This document shows, in pieces, positions 7,865-15,392 of a DNA stretch of 24,183 nucleotides. The notes beneath the pieces were generated by a model. It did not search any database and was not told the DNA's origin. It worked only from the letters and a program-made list of their open reading frames with translations. The translations under genes and the position numbers were made by a program. Source of the DNA: Lachnospiraceae bacterium UBA3804 (GTDB lineage: Bacteria; Bacillota; Clostridia; Lachnospirales; Lachnospiraceae); assembly GCA_002368665.1 (NCBI GenBank), contig DFEK01000004.1, positions 43,426 through 67,608 on the forward strand, in the 5' to 3' direction. How positions within the stretch are numbered: position 1 is the first letter of the stretch; every line of letters starts with the position of its first letter.

Positions 7865-9307
7865 ATGAATCTGAAATATGCTTTGATGAACCCGACGGGG
7901 AATAAGACCATTCTGGTCACTTCAACCGTTACGAAAAAGGAATACAAAGAAGTTGCACAAATCCTTCTTAAAAAGGAACCCACTGCAGAGCAGGTGGGTT
8001 TTCTTGCATTTGCCAAAGACGGAAGCCTTACACTTTCCATGGCAGGCGGGGAGTTCTGCGGAAATGCCACGATGTCGGCTGCCACATATGCCCTTATTAA
8101 GAAAAAGGCTCAAAGCCCCGTAACGCTCAAAGTATCCGGAGCGAAGTCCAAACTTGCAGCTGAAGTATGGAAGGATCCGACTGCACCAACATACGGTGCA
8201 AAGGTTAAAATGCCCGCCCCTAAGGATATCACTACGGTAAATGTTACGCTAAACGGAGAAAAGTTTCTTGTTCCGGCTGTCATTTTTGACGGAATCACCC
8301 ATCTGATCCTAAGCGGAATCGGAATGGCTAAGAAATTCGCCGAGAAAAGCATCAGGGAGTGGAGCAAAGAGCTTGGCGCGCAGAGCCTCGGACTTATGTT
8401 TTATGATGCAAGGAAGAATAAATTAAAGCCGCTCGTATATGTCCAAAGCCCCGAAACCCTTTACTGGGAGAGTTCCTGCGGAAGCGGTTCCGTTGCGGTG
8501 GCCGCATGGCTTCGCTCAAACGGAATGAAGAAGGAGCAATATACTTTTGCCGAGCCCGGAGGAGCAATCGGAGTATCCGTAAAGGGCAGGACCTACTATC
8601 TGGAAGGGACCGTAGCGCTTGAGAAGGAAGATACCATTGAGGTCGCAAACAAGTTCGCAAAGTCTTCCGGGAAACAGTCTGAAAAAGAGCATATCAGGGC
8701 TGTTTTGGAGAAACTGGATGAGCAGTACGGAACGGAATATATCTGCTATCTGCATCATGAGAACGCCTGGCAGCTTCTGTTTGCGACGATCATGAGTGCG
8801 CAATGCACCGATGAGCGGGTGAATATCGTAACCAAAGATCTCTACGTCAAATACCCGACACTTCAGTCTTTTGCCGATGCCGATCTAAAAGAGCTCGAGC
8901 GCGACATCCACTCGACGGGTTTTTATCATAATAAGGCAAAGAACATCATTGCCTGCGCGAAAGTGCTGGTTGAAGAGTACGGTGGGGAAGTTCCGTCGGA
9001 TATAGAAAGCCTGACGGCCCTTCCGGGAGTCGGCCGGAAGACCGCCAACGTGATCCGAGGAAATATCTATCATATCGACAGCATTGTCGTGGATACCCAT
9101 GTGAAGCGGATCAGTAACAAACTTGGCTTTACGAAGGAAGATGATCCGGTAAAGATTGAGTTTGACCTGATGAAAAAAATCCCGAAGGACCATTGGATCC
9201 TGGTAAACATTCACTTAATTACACTCGGACGAACCATTTGTAAGGCACAGAATCCAAATTGCAGCAACTGTTTTCTGAAAGATTTGTGTCCGTCCTGTCG
9301 AAAATAA
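7865..9307 (+). CDS. Fusion: DapF-like amino acid racemase/epimerase + endonuclease III
   Basis: 480 residues in one open frame. Residues 1-262 resemble the diaminopimelate epimerase fold: Cys65 in GEFCGNAT and Cys205 in SSCGSGSV occupy the two positions of the catalytic cysteine pair (canonical MCGNG and CGTGA). The part is divergent and may be a racemase of another amino acid, as in the CntK histidine racemase branch. Residues 275-480 are a full endonuclease III: helix-hairpin-helix LPGVGRKTA with catalytic Lys392, Asp410 in VVDTHVKR, and a [4Fe-4S] motif C459-x6-C466-x2-C469-x5-C475. The linker (263-278) is short and charged. The gene sits 15 bp after the amino acid ABC ATPase gene. A separate Nth product from an internal start is not obvious; the only candidate, TTG at 8705, has no good ribosome binding site. 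Confidence 0.9.
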   Translation: MNLKYALMNPTGNKTILVTSTVTKKEYKEVAQILLKKEPTAEQVGFLAFAKDGSLTLSMAGGEFCGNATMSAATYALIKKKAQSPVTLKVSGAKSKLAAEVWKDPTAPTYGAKVKMPAPKDITTVNVTLNGEKFLVPAVIFDGITHLILSGIGMAKKFAEKSIREWSKELGAQSLGLMFYDARKNKLKPLVYVQSPETLYWESSCGSGSVAVAAWLRSNGMKKEQYTFAEPGGAIGVSVKGRTYYLEGTVALEKEDTIEVANKFAKSSGKQSEKEHIRAVLEKLDEQYGTEYICYLHHENAWQLLFATIMSAQCTDERVNIVTKDLYVKYPTLQSFADADLKELERDIHSTGFYHNKAKNIIACAKVLVEEYGGEVPSDIESLTALPGVGRKTANVIRGNIYHIDSIVVDTHVKRISNKLGFTKEDDPVKIEFDLMKKIPKDHWILVNIHLITLGRTICKAQNPNCSNCFLKDLCPSCRK

Positions 9308-9310
9308 AGC

Positions 9311-9340
9311 AGTCCGCCTCGGAATGAGGCGGGCTTTTTT
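9311..9340 (+). terminator. Rho-independent terminator after the racemase-Nth fusion gene
   Basis: A 10-bp stem (AGTCCGCCTC with GAGGCGGGCT, one G-U pair), loop GGAAT and a run of six T. It closes the amino acid transport operon. Confidence 0.93.
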
Positions 9341-9388
9341 ATTGTAAAATCAATACTTTCGACGCTTTCATAAAAAAATTTAAAAAAA

Positions 9389-9415
9389 TTAGCACTCACC
9401 ACTTGACAGTGCTAA
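9389..9415 (+). promoter_or_regulatory. CIRCE operator (HrcA-binding site)
   Basis: TTAGCACTC, a 9-bp spacer and CAGTGCTAA match the CIRCE consensus (TTAGCACTC-N9-GAGTGCTAA) at 17 of 18 arm positions, with one change at the first base of the right arm. It overlaps the -35 box of the hsp20 promoter. This predicts repression by HrcA and induction by heat. Confidence 0.93.
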
Positions 9416-9433
9416 CAGAATGTGTTATATAAT
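9403..9433 (+). promoter_or_regulatory. Sigma-A promoter of hsp20
   Basis: -35 TTGACA (9403-9408) lies within CIRCE. The -10 is TATATA (9426-9431, 17-bp spacer) or TATAAT (9428-9433, 19-bp spacer). Two adjacent TAAAAAAATT units just upstream (9371-9390) form an A-tract that could serve as an UP element. Confidence 0.8.
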
Positions 9434-9457
9434 ACATATAACAAACAAAACAACAGA

Positions 9458-9480
9458 GATGGAAGCCCGAAAGCTCCATC
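9458..9480 (+). promoter_or_regulatory. 5'-UTR hairpin upstream of hsp20
   Basis: GATGGA-A-GC pairs with GC-TCCATC (8 bp with one bulged A) around loop CCGAAA, ending 4 nt before the AAAGGAG ribosome binding site. It does not sequester that site, so it is more likely a 5' stabiliser than a thermosensor. The role is inferred. Confidence 0.5.
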
Positions 9481-9497
9481 GCAGAAAGGAGAATACG

Positions 9498-9998
9498 ATG
9501 GAACTGATTTTAAGGCCGATCACTCCCGAAATAAACAGAAAGAAGGCGTGTAATATGTTAAGACCCAGCGTATTTACAGGAAACAATTTATTTGATGATT
9601 TCTTTAATGATGATTTCTTTGCACCGACTCCCGCAAGACATGCAAACGGCGGAGCGGCAATCATGCATACCGATATCCGCGAAACGGACACGGACTACAT
9701 CATTGACATGGAGCTTCCCGGATTTAAGAAAGAGGATGTCGAAGCGGAGCTTAAGGACGGCTATTTAACCGTTCGCGCAGAGCACAATACGGAGAATGAC
9801 GAGAAGAACAAAGAAGGTCATTACATCCGTAAGGAACGCTACTACGGAAACTTTGCAAGAAGCTTCTATGTAGGCGAAGCCGTAACGCAGGATGACATCA
9901 AGGCTGCATTCAAGGACGGTATCTTAACTTTGGATGTACCGAAGAAAGAGAAAGAAGAAAAGGTTGAAGAGAAGAAACTGATTTCCATAGAGGGATAA
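9498..9998 (+). CDS. Small heat shock protein, Hsp20/alpha-crystallin family
   Basis: 166 residues from the ATG at 9498, which has the best ribosome binding site (AAAGGAG 9485-9491). A second in-frame ATG at 9555, behind AGAAGG, would give 147 residues starting MLRPSVF, closer to the usual Hsp20 length and N-terminus. Which start is used is open. The ATG at 9420 is upstream of the likely transcription start and is rejected. The alpha-crystallin domain runs from TDYIIDMELPGFKKEDVEAEL to DGILTLDVPKKE and includes the conserved GILTLDVPK segment. A C-terminal I-S-I (IxI) motif supports oligomer assembly. It is an ATP-independent holdase that binds unfolding proteins in the cytoplasm. It is a single-gene unit between two terminators, controlled by CIRCE. 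Confidence 0.95.
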   Translation: MELILRPITPEINRKKACNMLRPSVFTGNNLFDDFFNDDFFAPTPARHANGGAAIMHTDIRETDTDYIIDMELPGFKKEDVEAELKDGYLTVRAEHNTENDEKNKEGHYIRKERYYGNFARSFYVGEAVTQDDIKAAFKDGILTLDVPKKEKEEKVEEKKLISIEG

Positions 9999-10030
9999 CC
10001 TCACATACTTATCCTCCCGTTTGAAGTGAA

Positions 10031-10063
10031 AGTCTCCGACAGGAAACTGCCGGAGGCTTTTTC
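10031..10063 (+). terminator. Rho-independent terminator after hsp20
   Basis: A 12-bp stem (AGTCTCCGACAG with CTGCCGGAGGCT) with one G-U pair and one A-C mismatch, a GAAA tetraloop, then TTTTTC. Confidence 0.88.
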
Positions 10064-10092
10064 TTGCCAAAAACCCCAAAATCCGCTATAAT
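10064..10092 (+). promoter_or_regulatory. Strong sigma-A promoter for the AIRS_C-lrp-aminotransferase-trmL unit
   Basis: TTGCCA (10064-10069), a 17-bp spacer and TATAAT (10087-10092) directly abut the U-tract of the hsp20 terminator. The leader to the small ORF at 10139 would be about 40 nt. Confidence 0.8.
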
Positions 10093-10138
10093 CCGTGTTG
10101 TATGCAGTGTTTAGCGGATTGAAGGGAGAAAACCTGCC

Positions 10139-10246
10139 ATGATAAATTTTCACAGCAAAAAATCAAAACAGATCCTGGCTATCGTAATCATCGTAGTACT
10201 GGTTATCGCTATGGTAATTCCCGTAATTTCGTATGCGTTCGGTTAA
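10139..10246 (+). CDS. 35-residue single-pass membrane peptide
   Basis: The ORF has AAGGGAG at 10122-10128 and lies just downstream of a near-consensus promoter. The product has a short basic head (HSKKSKQ) followed by one hydrophobic helix (about 12-34, ILAIVIIVVLVIAMVIPVIS) and a short tail, so it is predicted membrane-inserted with N-terminus inside. The next gene starts 8 bp after its stop and has almost no ribosome binding site of its own, so translation of this ORF probably delivers ribosomes to it; this argues that the ORF is real. I do not recognise the family. The size and layout recall Prli42-type miniproteins, but I see no diagnostic motif. Confidence 0.7.
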   Translation: MINFHSKKSKQILAIVIIVVLVIAMVIPVISYAFG

Positions 10247-10254
10247 ACGAATCC

Positions 10255-10851
10255 ATGAATGATAAGGATAAAACGGATAAAATAAAAGTTCCCGCAGGAT
10301 GCGCCATCGTAATGGCAGGCTATGCGGGCGGATACGGAGTATCCCTCCTTGCGTCGCGCAAAAAGGACGAGTTACAAAGTGTGTTCCCGACTTTTTTAAT
10401 CCGAAACGCCCTTTCGTTCGGAACCGATGCGGAGTCGGAACCGATCAGCCTTTTTCTGGAAGAGGCGAAGAAAGAAATGGAGATCCCCGCTTTGGCTGCA
10501 GTGGAGCAGGGCGGCGTTTTTAAGGCTTTATGGGCGCTCGGCGAAGAAGGTCATACCGGATTTTCCATAGAGATCAAAAAGATTCCCATCCGGCAGGAGA
10601 CCGTGGAGATCTGTAATTACTTCGATATCAATCCTTACAGGCTTTGGTCGAAGGGACCGGTTGTTTTCTTTTCGAAGGAAGGAGAACGCTGCGTGCATCT
10701 TTTGAAAGAAAAAGGTGTGGAAGCGCAGATCATCGGTTTTACCCATAAAGAGAACAAACGTGTCGTCTTAAGTACGGACGAAGAGCGTTTCTTAGAACCA
10801 CGATTAGGCGATTCCCTGGACGAGATTTCCGGGAGAAAAGAGGAAGAATAA
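10255..10851 (+). CDS. Stand-alone AIR synthase-related C-terminal (AIRS_C) domain protein
   Basis: 198 residues. The sequence aligns by eye with the C-terminal half of HypE/PurM-type enzymes: a start like PAGCAIVMAGYAGGYGVSLLA, then AAVEQGGVFKALWALGEEGHTGFSIEI, IPIRQETVEICNYFDINPYRLWSKG, and a final segment on ligand re-binding (EAQIIGF). The usual N-terminal ATP-binding AIRS domain is absent, so the protein is unlikely to be a normal ATP-dependent synthase alone. It may be a partner or sensor domain. The start is weak and appears coupled to the preceding 35-residue ORF. Its stop TAA shares one base with the ATG of the Lrp-type regulator, indicating close co-expression. Function unknown. Confidence 0.8.
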   Translation: MNDKDKTDKIKVPAGCAIVMAGYAGGYGVSLLASRKKDELQSVFPTFLIRNALSFGTDAESEPISLFLEEAKKEMEIPALAAVEQGGVFKALWALGEEGHTGFSIEIKKIPIRQETVEICNYFDINPYRLWSKGPVVFFSKEGERCVHLLKEKGVEAQIIGFTHKENKRVVLSTDEERFLEPRLGDSLDEISGRKEEE

Positions 10852-11333
10852 TGAGAGAGAAGATTCTTGGCATTATTGAGAAAAACAGCAAAATGGACTT
10901 AAAAGAGCTCGCCGTTATCCTGGGCGAATCCGAGATTGACGTCGCGAACGAAATCGCTGCCATGGAAGCGGACGGAACCATTTGCGGATATCATACCCTG
11001 ATCGACTGGGAAAAAACTTCCATCGAGAAGGTTTCCGCCTTAATCGAAGTTCGCGTAACGCCCCAGAGAGGACAGGGATTTGACTCCATCGCGGAAAGAA
11101 TCTACAAATATCCGGAAGTAAATTCCGTATATTTAATGTCCGGCGGATATGACCTTTTGGTTACACTCGAAGGAAAAACCTTAAAGGAAGTTTCCTCTTT
11201 CGTTACCAATAAGCTTTCCACTCTGGAAACGGTGCTCAGCACGACCACGCATTTTATTTTAAAGAAATACAAGGATCACGGAACCATCATGGCGAAGAAA
11301 TTCGAAGATACCCGCCTGATCATGACTCCGTAA
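10851..11333 (+). CDS. Lrp/AsnC-family transcriptional regulator
   Basis: 160 residues. An N-terminal winged helix (about 1-50, KILGIIEKNSKMDLKELAVILG) is followed by a RAM/AsnC ligand-binding domain (about 62-140) with the glycine turn MSGGYDLLVTLEG typical of the effector site. Family members bind amino acids and control amino acid metabolism as oligomers. The start overlaps the previous stop by one base, and the aminotransferase gene begins 30 bp downstream. This pairing (Lrp plus class I/II aminotransferase) suggests that it senses a substrate or product of the aminotransferase and probably controls this operon. The effector is unknown. Confidence 0.94.
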   Translation: MREKILGIIEKNSKMDLKELAVILGESEIDVANEIAAMEADGTICGYHTLIDWEKTSIEKVSALIEVRVTPQRGQGFDSIAERIYKYPEVNSVYLMSGGYDLLVTLEGKTLKEVSSFVTNKLSTLETVLSTTTHFILKKYKDHGTIMAKKFEDTRLIMTP

Positions 11334-11363
11334 TCGGCAGAAAATAAAGGAAGCAGATGCAGT

Positions 11364-12539
11364 ATGCGTAATCCCTTAAGCGATAAAATTACAGAAGTTA
11401 AGCCCTCCGGAATCCGGAAGTTCTTTGACATCGTCAGTGAAATGAAGGATGCCATTTCTCTCGGTGTGGGCGAACCGGACTTTGATACCCCTTGGCACAT
11501 CCGTGACGAGGGTATTTATGCACTGGAAAAAGGAAGAACATTCTATACCTCCAACGCCGGATTGAAAGAGCTCAGGGAGGAGATCAGCAAATACATTGCC
11601 GAGAGGCAGAAGGTCGTATACGATCCCCTAAAGGAGATCATGGTGACCGTCGGCGGATCCGAAGCCATCGATATGGCGCTTCGCTGTATGTTAAACCCGG
11701 GTGACGAGGTCATCATTCCCGAGCCCTGCTATGTATCTTACGTACCCTGTACGAAGATGGCGGACGGCGTTCCGGTCATCATCAATTTAAAGAACGAAAA
11801 CCGCTTCCGTTTAACGGCGGAGGAGTTACTCGAAGCCATCACCGATAAGACCAAGGTCTTAATTCTGGCATTCCCCAACAATCCGACAGGTGCCATTATG
11901 GAGAAGGAGGATTTGGAGAAAATTGCCAAAGTCGTGATCGAGAAGGATCTCTATGTCATCTCCGATGAGATTTATTCCGAACTTACCTTTACCGGAAAGC
12001 ATGTATCCATTGCGTCCCTTCCCGGAATGCGGGAGAGAACGATTATGATCAACGGTTTTTCCAAGGCCTATGCCATGACCGGATGGAGACTCGGTTATGC
12101 CTGCGGACCGGAACTGATCATAAAACAGATGATCAAACTGCATCAGTTTGCCATCATGTGCGCACCGACCACCAGCCAGTACGCAGCCGTGGAAGCTCTC
12201 AGAAACGGTGAAGATGACGTCAATATGATGCGCGAAGCATATAACCAGAGAAGAAGATATCTTCTGCATGCATTTGAAGAGATGGGACTGCCCTGTTTTG
12301 AGCCGGGCGGAGCCTTCTACGTATTCCCCTGCATTAAGGAATTCGGCATGACATCGGAAGAATTTGCCCTGAGATTTCTTCAGGAGGAGAAGGTGGCAGT
12401 GGTTCCCGGAACCGCATTCGGCGATTGCGGAGAAGGCTTCCTTCGAATCTCTTATGCATACTCGCTTGAAGACCTGAAGGTGGCGATCGAGCGACTGGCA
12501 AGATTTGTGGAGAACCTGCGCAGACAGCAGGAGAAATAA
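11364..12539 (+). CDS. Class I/II PLP-dependent aminotransferase
   Basis: 391 residues, normal length for fold type I aminotransferases. The PLP-lysine is Lys234 in NGFSKAYAMTGWRLGY. Other hallmarks are PNNPTG (171-176), Asp201/Tyr204 in ISDEIYSEL and the substrate-carboxylate arginine in GFLRISYA near the C-terminus. It resembles the broad aspartate/aromatic aminotransferase group (AspC/AraT/PatA-like); the amino donor cannot be fixed by eye. It lies after an Lrp-type regulator in a unit that also carries the AIRS_C protein and trmL. Gaps (30 and 56 bp) contain no terminator. Confidence 0.95.
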   Translation: MRNPLSDKITEVKPSGIRKFFDIVSEMKDAISLGVGEPDFDTPWHIRDEGIYALEKGRTFYTSNAGLKELREEISKYIAERQKVVYDPLKEIMVTVGGSEAIDMALRCMLNPGDEVIIPEPCYVSYVPCTKMADGVPVIINLKNENRFRLTAEELLEAITDKTKVLILAFPNNPTGAIMEKEDLEKIAKVVIEKDLYVISDEIYSELTFTGKHVSIASLPGMRERTIMINGFSKAYAMTGWRLGYACGPELIIKQMIKLHQFAIMCAPTTSQYAAVEALRNGEDDVNMMREAYNQRRRYLLHAFEEMGLPCFEPGGAFYVFPCIKEFGMTSEEFALRFLQEEKVAVVPGTAFGDCGEGFLRISYAYSLEDLKVAIERLARFVENLRRQQEK

Positions 12540-12595
12540 AGGTGACTGTAAGAACCGGTAGTTACCTGATATAAGAAAAAGGATTAAAAACCGCT

Positions 12596-13144
12596 ATGAA
12601 TATTGTTTTGCACCAGCCGGGAATTGCACTGAATACGGGAAATATCGGAAGGACCTGCGTCGCAACGGGCAGCGTCCTTCATTTAATTGAGCCATTCGGA
12701 TTCCGCTTGGACGAAAAAGAGATAAAGCGCGCCGGAATGGATTACTGGGAGAAACTGGATGTGCGCAGATACATCAATTTTGAGGATTTCCTGGAGAAGA
12801 ATCCGGACAGTCTTCGAAGCGGAATATACCGGCCGGACGGATCCGATACCGGGGTCGGAGGTCCGAAGCTTTACATGGCGACCACGAAAGCGCATTACAA
12901 TTATTGCGATGTCTCCTTCGGACCAAACGATTATATAATGTTCGGAAACGAGTCACGCGGAATTCCGGAAGAGATTCTGGTGGAATATGAGAAAACCTGC
13001 ATCCGCATTCCCATGGGAGAGCAGATCAGGTCTTTGAATCTGGCCAATTCGGTAGCCATTGTACTGTATGAGGCCCTTAGGCAGAACCGGTTTGAAAGCC
13101 TGCAACTCAACGGAGAATTACACAGACTTAATTGGAAGGAGTAG
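12596..13144 (+). CDS. trmL: tRNA (cytidine(34)-2'-O)-methyltransferase
   Basis: 182 residues; SPOUT methyltransferase of the TrmL/YibK group. The N-terminus NIVLHQPGIALNTGNIGRTC, FGNESRGIPEE and the knot-forming IRIPMGEQIRSLNLANSVAIVLYEALRQ are characteristic. The family uses S-adenosylmethionine to 2'-O-methylate the wobble nucleotide of tRNA-Leu isoacceptors. It is about 20-30 residues longer than the bacterial minimum, with an insert around 80-95 (DGSDTGVGGPK). It is the last plus-strand gene of its unit, and its final 17 bp overlap the 3' end of the opposing histidine kinase gene. No terminator hairpin is visible between the two. Confidence 0.94.
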   Translation: MNIVLHQPGIALNTGNIGRTCVATGSVLHLIEPFGFRLDEKEIKRAGMDYWEKLDVRRYINFEDFLEKNPDSLRSGIYRPDGSDTGVGGPKLYMATTKAHYNYCDVSFGPNDYIMFGNESRGIPEEILVEYEKTCIRIPMGEQIRSLNLANSVAIVLYEALRQNRFESLQLNGELHRLNWKE

Positions 13145-14615
13145 TTTCGGCTGCTTCTTCTTTTTTGATGAGAGCTTCTTCCTCAAGTGCTTCGGCAATC
13201 TCGTCATCGTCCTCCAAAGGAAGTGAGAAGGTGAACTCGGTACCTTCGCCTTCCGTACTGGTGACATTGATGTTTTCACCGTGCGCACGAATGATCTCAC
13301 GGGCAATGGAGAGACCCAGGCCCGTGCCTTTTTTATCTTTACCACGGGAAAGATCCGTCTTGTAGAAACGGTCGAAAACCTGACCGATGCTTTCCTTGGG
13401 AATACCGATACCGAAGTCCTTCACGCTTACGAAGACCTTGCTGTGTTTCTCCGTCGTGGAGATACGGATTTCGGAATCGCGGTTGGAGAACTTGATGGCA
13501 TTGTCGAGAAGGTTATATAAAACCTGCTGGATCTTGCCCATATCCGCTTTGACCGGAAGCGATTCGCCGGTCAGGATCAAAGAAAGGGAAATCTTCTTCT
13601 CACGGCAGGTGCCTTCAAAGGTGGCTGCCGTTTTGCGAATGACTTCGTTGATATCGAATACGGTCAGATCCAGAACGAGTCCTTCCGTATTGAGGTTATT
13701 TAAGGTTAAAAGGTTATTCGTCAATTTGATCAGACGCTCCGATTCATTGACGAGGATGGCCAGATATTTTTCATGCATCTCGGGCGGGATCGTGCCATCC
13801 AGCATGGCTTCGGAATATCCCTTGATGGAGGTTAAGGGGGAACGGAAGTCATGCGATACGTTCGCAACAAGCTTCTTTTGGTTGTCCTCGCCCTTGGCAA
13901 GCTCGCTGGCCATATAGGAAAGGGTGGCTGCTAGATAGCCCATTTCGTCGTTCGACTCGACGGAGATCTGATAATGCAGATTGCCTTCCGCATACTGCTC
14001 GGTCGCGGTCGTGATCTTACGAAGCGGCTTATAAACCACTTCGTTGAAGAAAATCAGAATGATGACGGAGAGTAAAAGGAAAATGCCGAGCATCAGGTAG
14101 GAGATTAAGAGCATCGAGTCCGTCAGTTTCTGCAGTTCCTTCATGGGTTTATGGATAAAAACATAACCCTGCACTTTATATCCGTCCGTGATCGGGGAAT
14201 AAACGCTTAAGACCTCGTCGTCAAACGAGTGGAAAAAGTCTCCGACGGTATAGTACTTGCCCATGTAAACGGTGGAATCAAAGCCGTCCACAACCTGAGG
14301 ATTCTCTACGTCCACGGGGGTGGAAGAGTTTACGACAAGTAAGCCGGAAGGATTGATAATCCAAATTTCGGCGGAGAGATAGTCGTCCAGAAAATCCAGT
14401 TCCTGCTGCACGGTATCCAAAGCTGCACGGTTTGTATAAAGGTCAGATGCATAGGAAACGGAGATCTTGTTTGCCTCTTTGTACAAAGAATCCGCTTCAT
14501 GAGCGACCACCTGGTTACGGATCATCGAAGCACCGAAGGTGGAAATCATAAAGACTCCGAAAAAGGCAAAGATCAAATAGGCCAGTATGAACTTGAAATA
14601 CAGAGCTTTTCGCAT
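13128..14615 (-). CDS. Membrane sensor histidine kinase with HAMP domain (second two-component system)
   Basis: 495 residues. TM1 (about 8-30), an extracytoplasmic sensor region (about 33-165) and TM2 (about 167-192) precede HAMP (193-245). The HisKA domain has His255 in NVSHDFRSPLTSIKGY. The HATPase domain has the N-box NLLDNAIKFS (368-377), DFGIGIP (400-406), FDRFYK and GTGLGLSIA (430-438). The motifs are intact, so an active kinase is expected. The tail (469-495) is very acidic and unlike the first kinase's basic tail. It lies 36 bp downstream of its response regulator gene on the minus strand, inside the mutS2 transcript. The last 17 bp are shared with trmL on the other strand. Confidence 0.95.
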   Translation of the reverse strand: MRKALYFKFILAYLIFAFFGVFMISTFGASMIRNQVVAHEADSLYKEANKISVSYASDLYTNRAALDTVQQELDFLDDYLSAEIWIINPSGLLVVNSSTPVDVENPQVVDGFDSTVYMGKYYTVGDFFHSFDDEVLSVYSPITDGYKVQGYVFIHKPMKELQKLTDSMLLISYLMLGIFLLLSVIILIFFNEVVYKPLRKITTATEQYAEGNLHYQISVESNDEMGYLAATLSYMASELAKGEDNQKKLVANVSHDFRSPLTSIKGYSEAMLDGTIPPEMHEKYLAILVNESERLIKLTNNLLTLNNLNTEGLVLDLTVFDINEVIRKTAATFEGTCREKKISLSLILTGESLPVKADMGKIQQVLYNLLDNAIKFSNRDSEIRISTTEKHSKVFVSVKDFGIGIPKESIGQVFDRFYKTDLSRGKDKKGTGLGLSIAREIIRAHGENINVTSTEGEGTEFTFSLPLEDDDEIAEALEEEALIKKEEAAETTPSN

Positions 14616-14651
14616 AAATCTTCTTTCAATGCCGGCTTATCCGGACAGGAA

Positions 14652-15356
14652 TCAGTTATTTACCAGGAATTTGTATCCGACACCCCAGACGGTATCAATG
14701 CGCCAGTCGGGTGTATCTTTGATCTTCTCGCGGATTCTTTTGATGTGAACATCCACGGTTCTTGTATCGCCCGTGTAATCATAGCCCCAGATCTGATTTA
14801 AAAGCTGCTCGCGGGTGAATACTTGTCCGGGTGAGGAAGCAAGGAAGTAAAGAAGTTCCAGTTCCTTGGGAGGCATATCCACGGAAGAACCGTTGTAAAT
14901 AACGGAGTAATTGCTTAAGGAAACCGTAAGGCCCGGATATTCCACAATGCGGTCGCCCGCAGCATCCGTCTGCGGAGCGGGAGCTGGGGATTTGTATCGG
15001 CGAAGGACCGCCTTGACTCTGGCAACGAGTTCCTTGGAATCGAAGGGTTTCTGCATATAATCGTCGGCGCCCATTTCCAGACCCAGAACCTTATCGAAGA
15101 TCTCTCCTTTGGCGGAAAGCATGATAATGGGAGTGGTGTATTTGGAACGGACTTCCCTGCAGACGGTGTAGCCGTCAATGCCCGGAAGCATCAGATCGAG
15201 CAAAATCAAATTGGGTTCGAATGCGGGCACCGCTTTAAGAGCCGTTTCCCCATCCCCGACGATCATGGTTTCGTAGCATTCCTTGGTCAGGTACAGAGAG
15301 ATTAACTCTGCGATGTTGTTGTCGTCGTCCACGATTAAGATTTTCTGTTTGTTCAT
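14652..15356 (-). CDS. OmpR/PhoB-family response regulator (second system)
   Basis: 234 residues. The receiver has acidic residues 10-12, Asp54 in LILLDLMLPG, a Ser in LSAKGE and Lys in QKPF. A proline/alanine-rich linker (about 123-135) leads to a winged-helix DNA-binding domain ending in VDVHIKRIREK and WGVGYKFL. AAGGGGA precedes the start. It lies between mutS2 (upstream, 36 bp) and the cognate kinase (downstream, 36 bp). The regulated genes are not evident from this window. Confidence 0.96.
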   Translation of the reverse strand: MNKQKILIVDDDNNIAELISLYLTKECYETMIVGDGETALKAVPAFEPNLILLDLMLPGIDGYTVCREVRSKYTTPIIMLSAKGEIFDKVLGLEMGADDYMQKPFDSKELVARVKAVLRRYKSPAPAPQTDAAGDRIVEYPGLTVSLSNYSVIYNGSSVDMPPKELELLYFLASSPGQVFTREQLLNQIWGYDYTGDTRTVDVHIKRIREKIKDTPDWRIDTVWGVGYKFLVNN

Positions 15357-15392
15357 GTTTTTCCCCTTTGTTGTAATGGATGATTTACGTTC

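Noticed and set aside
9420..9497. Upstream ATG extending Hsp20 by 26 residues
   Set aside because: The ATG lies upstream of, or within, the -10 region, so it would not be on the mRNA.
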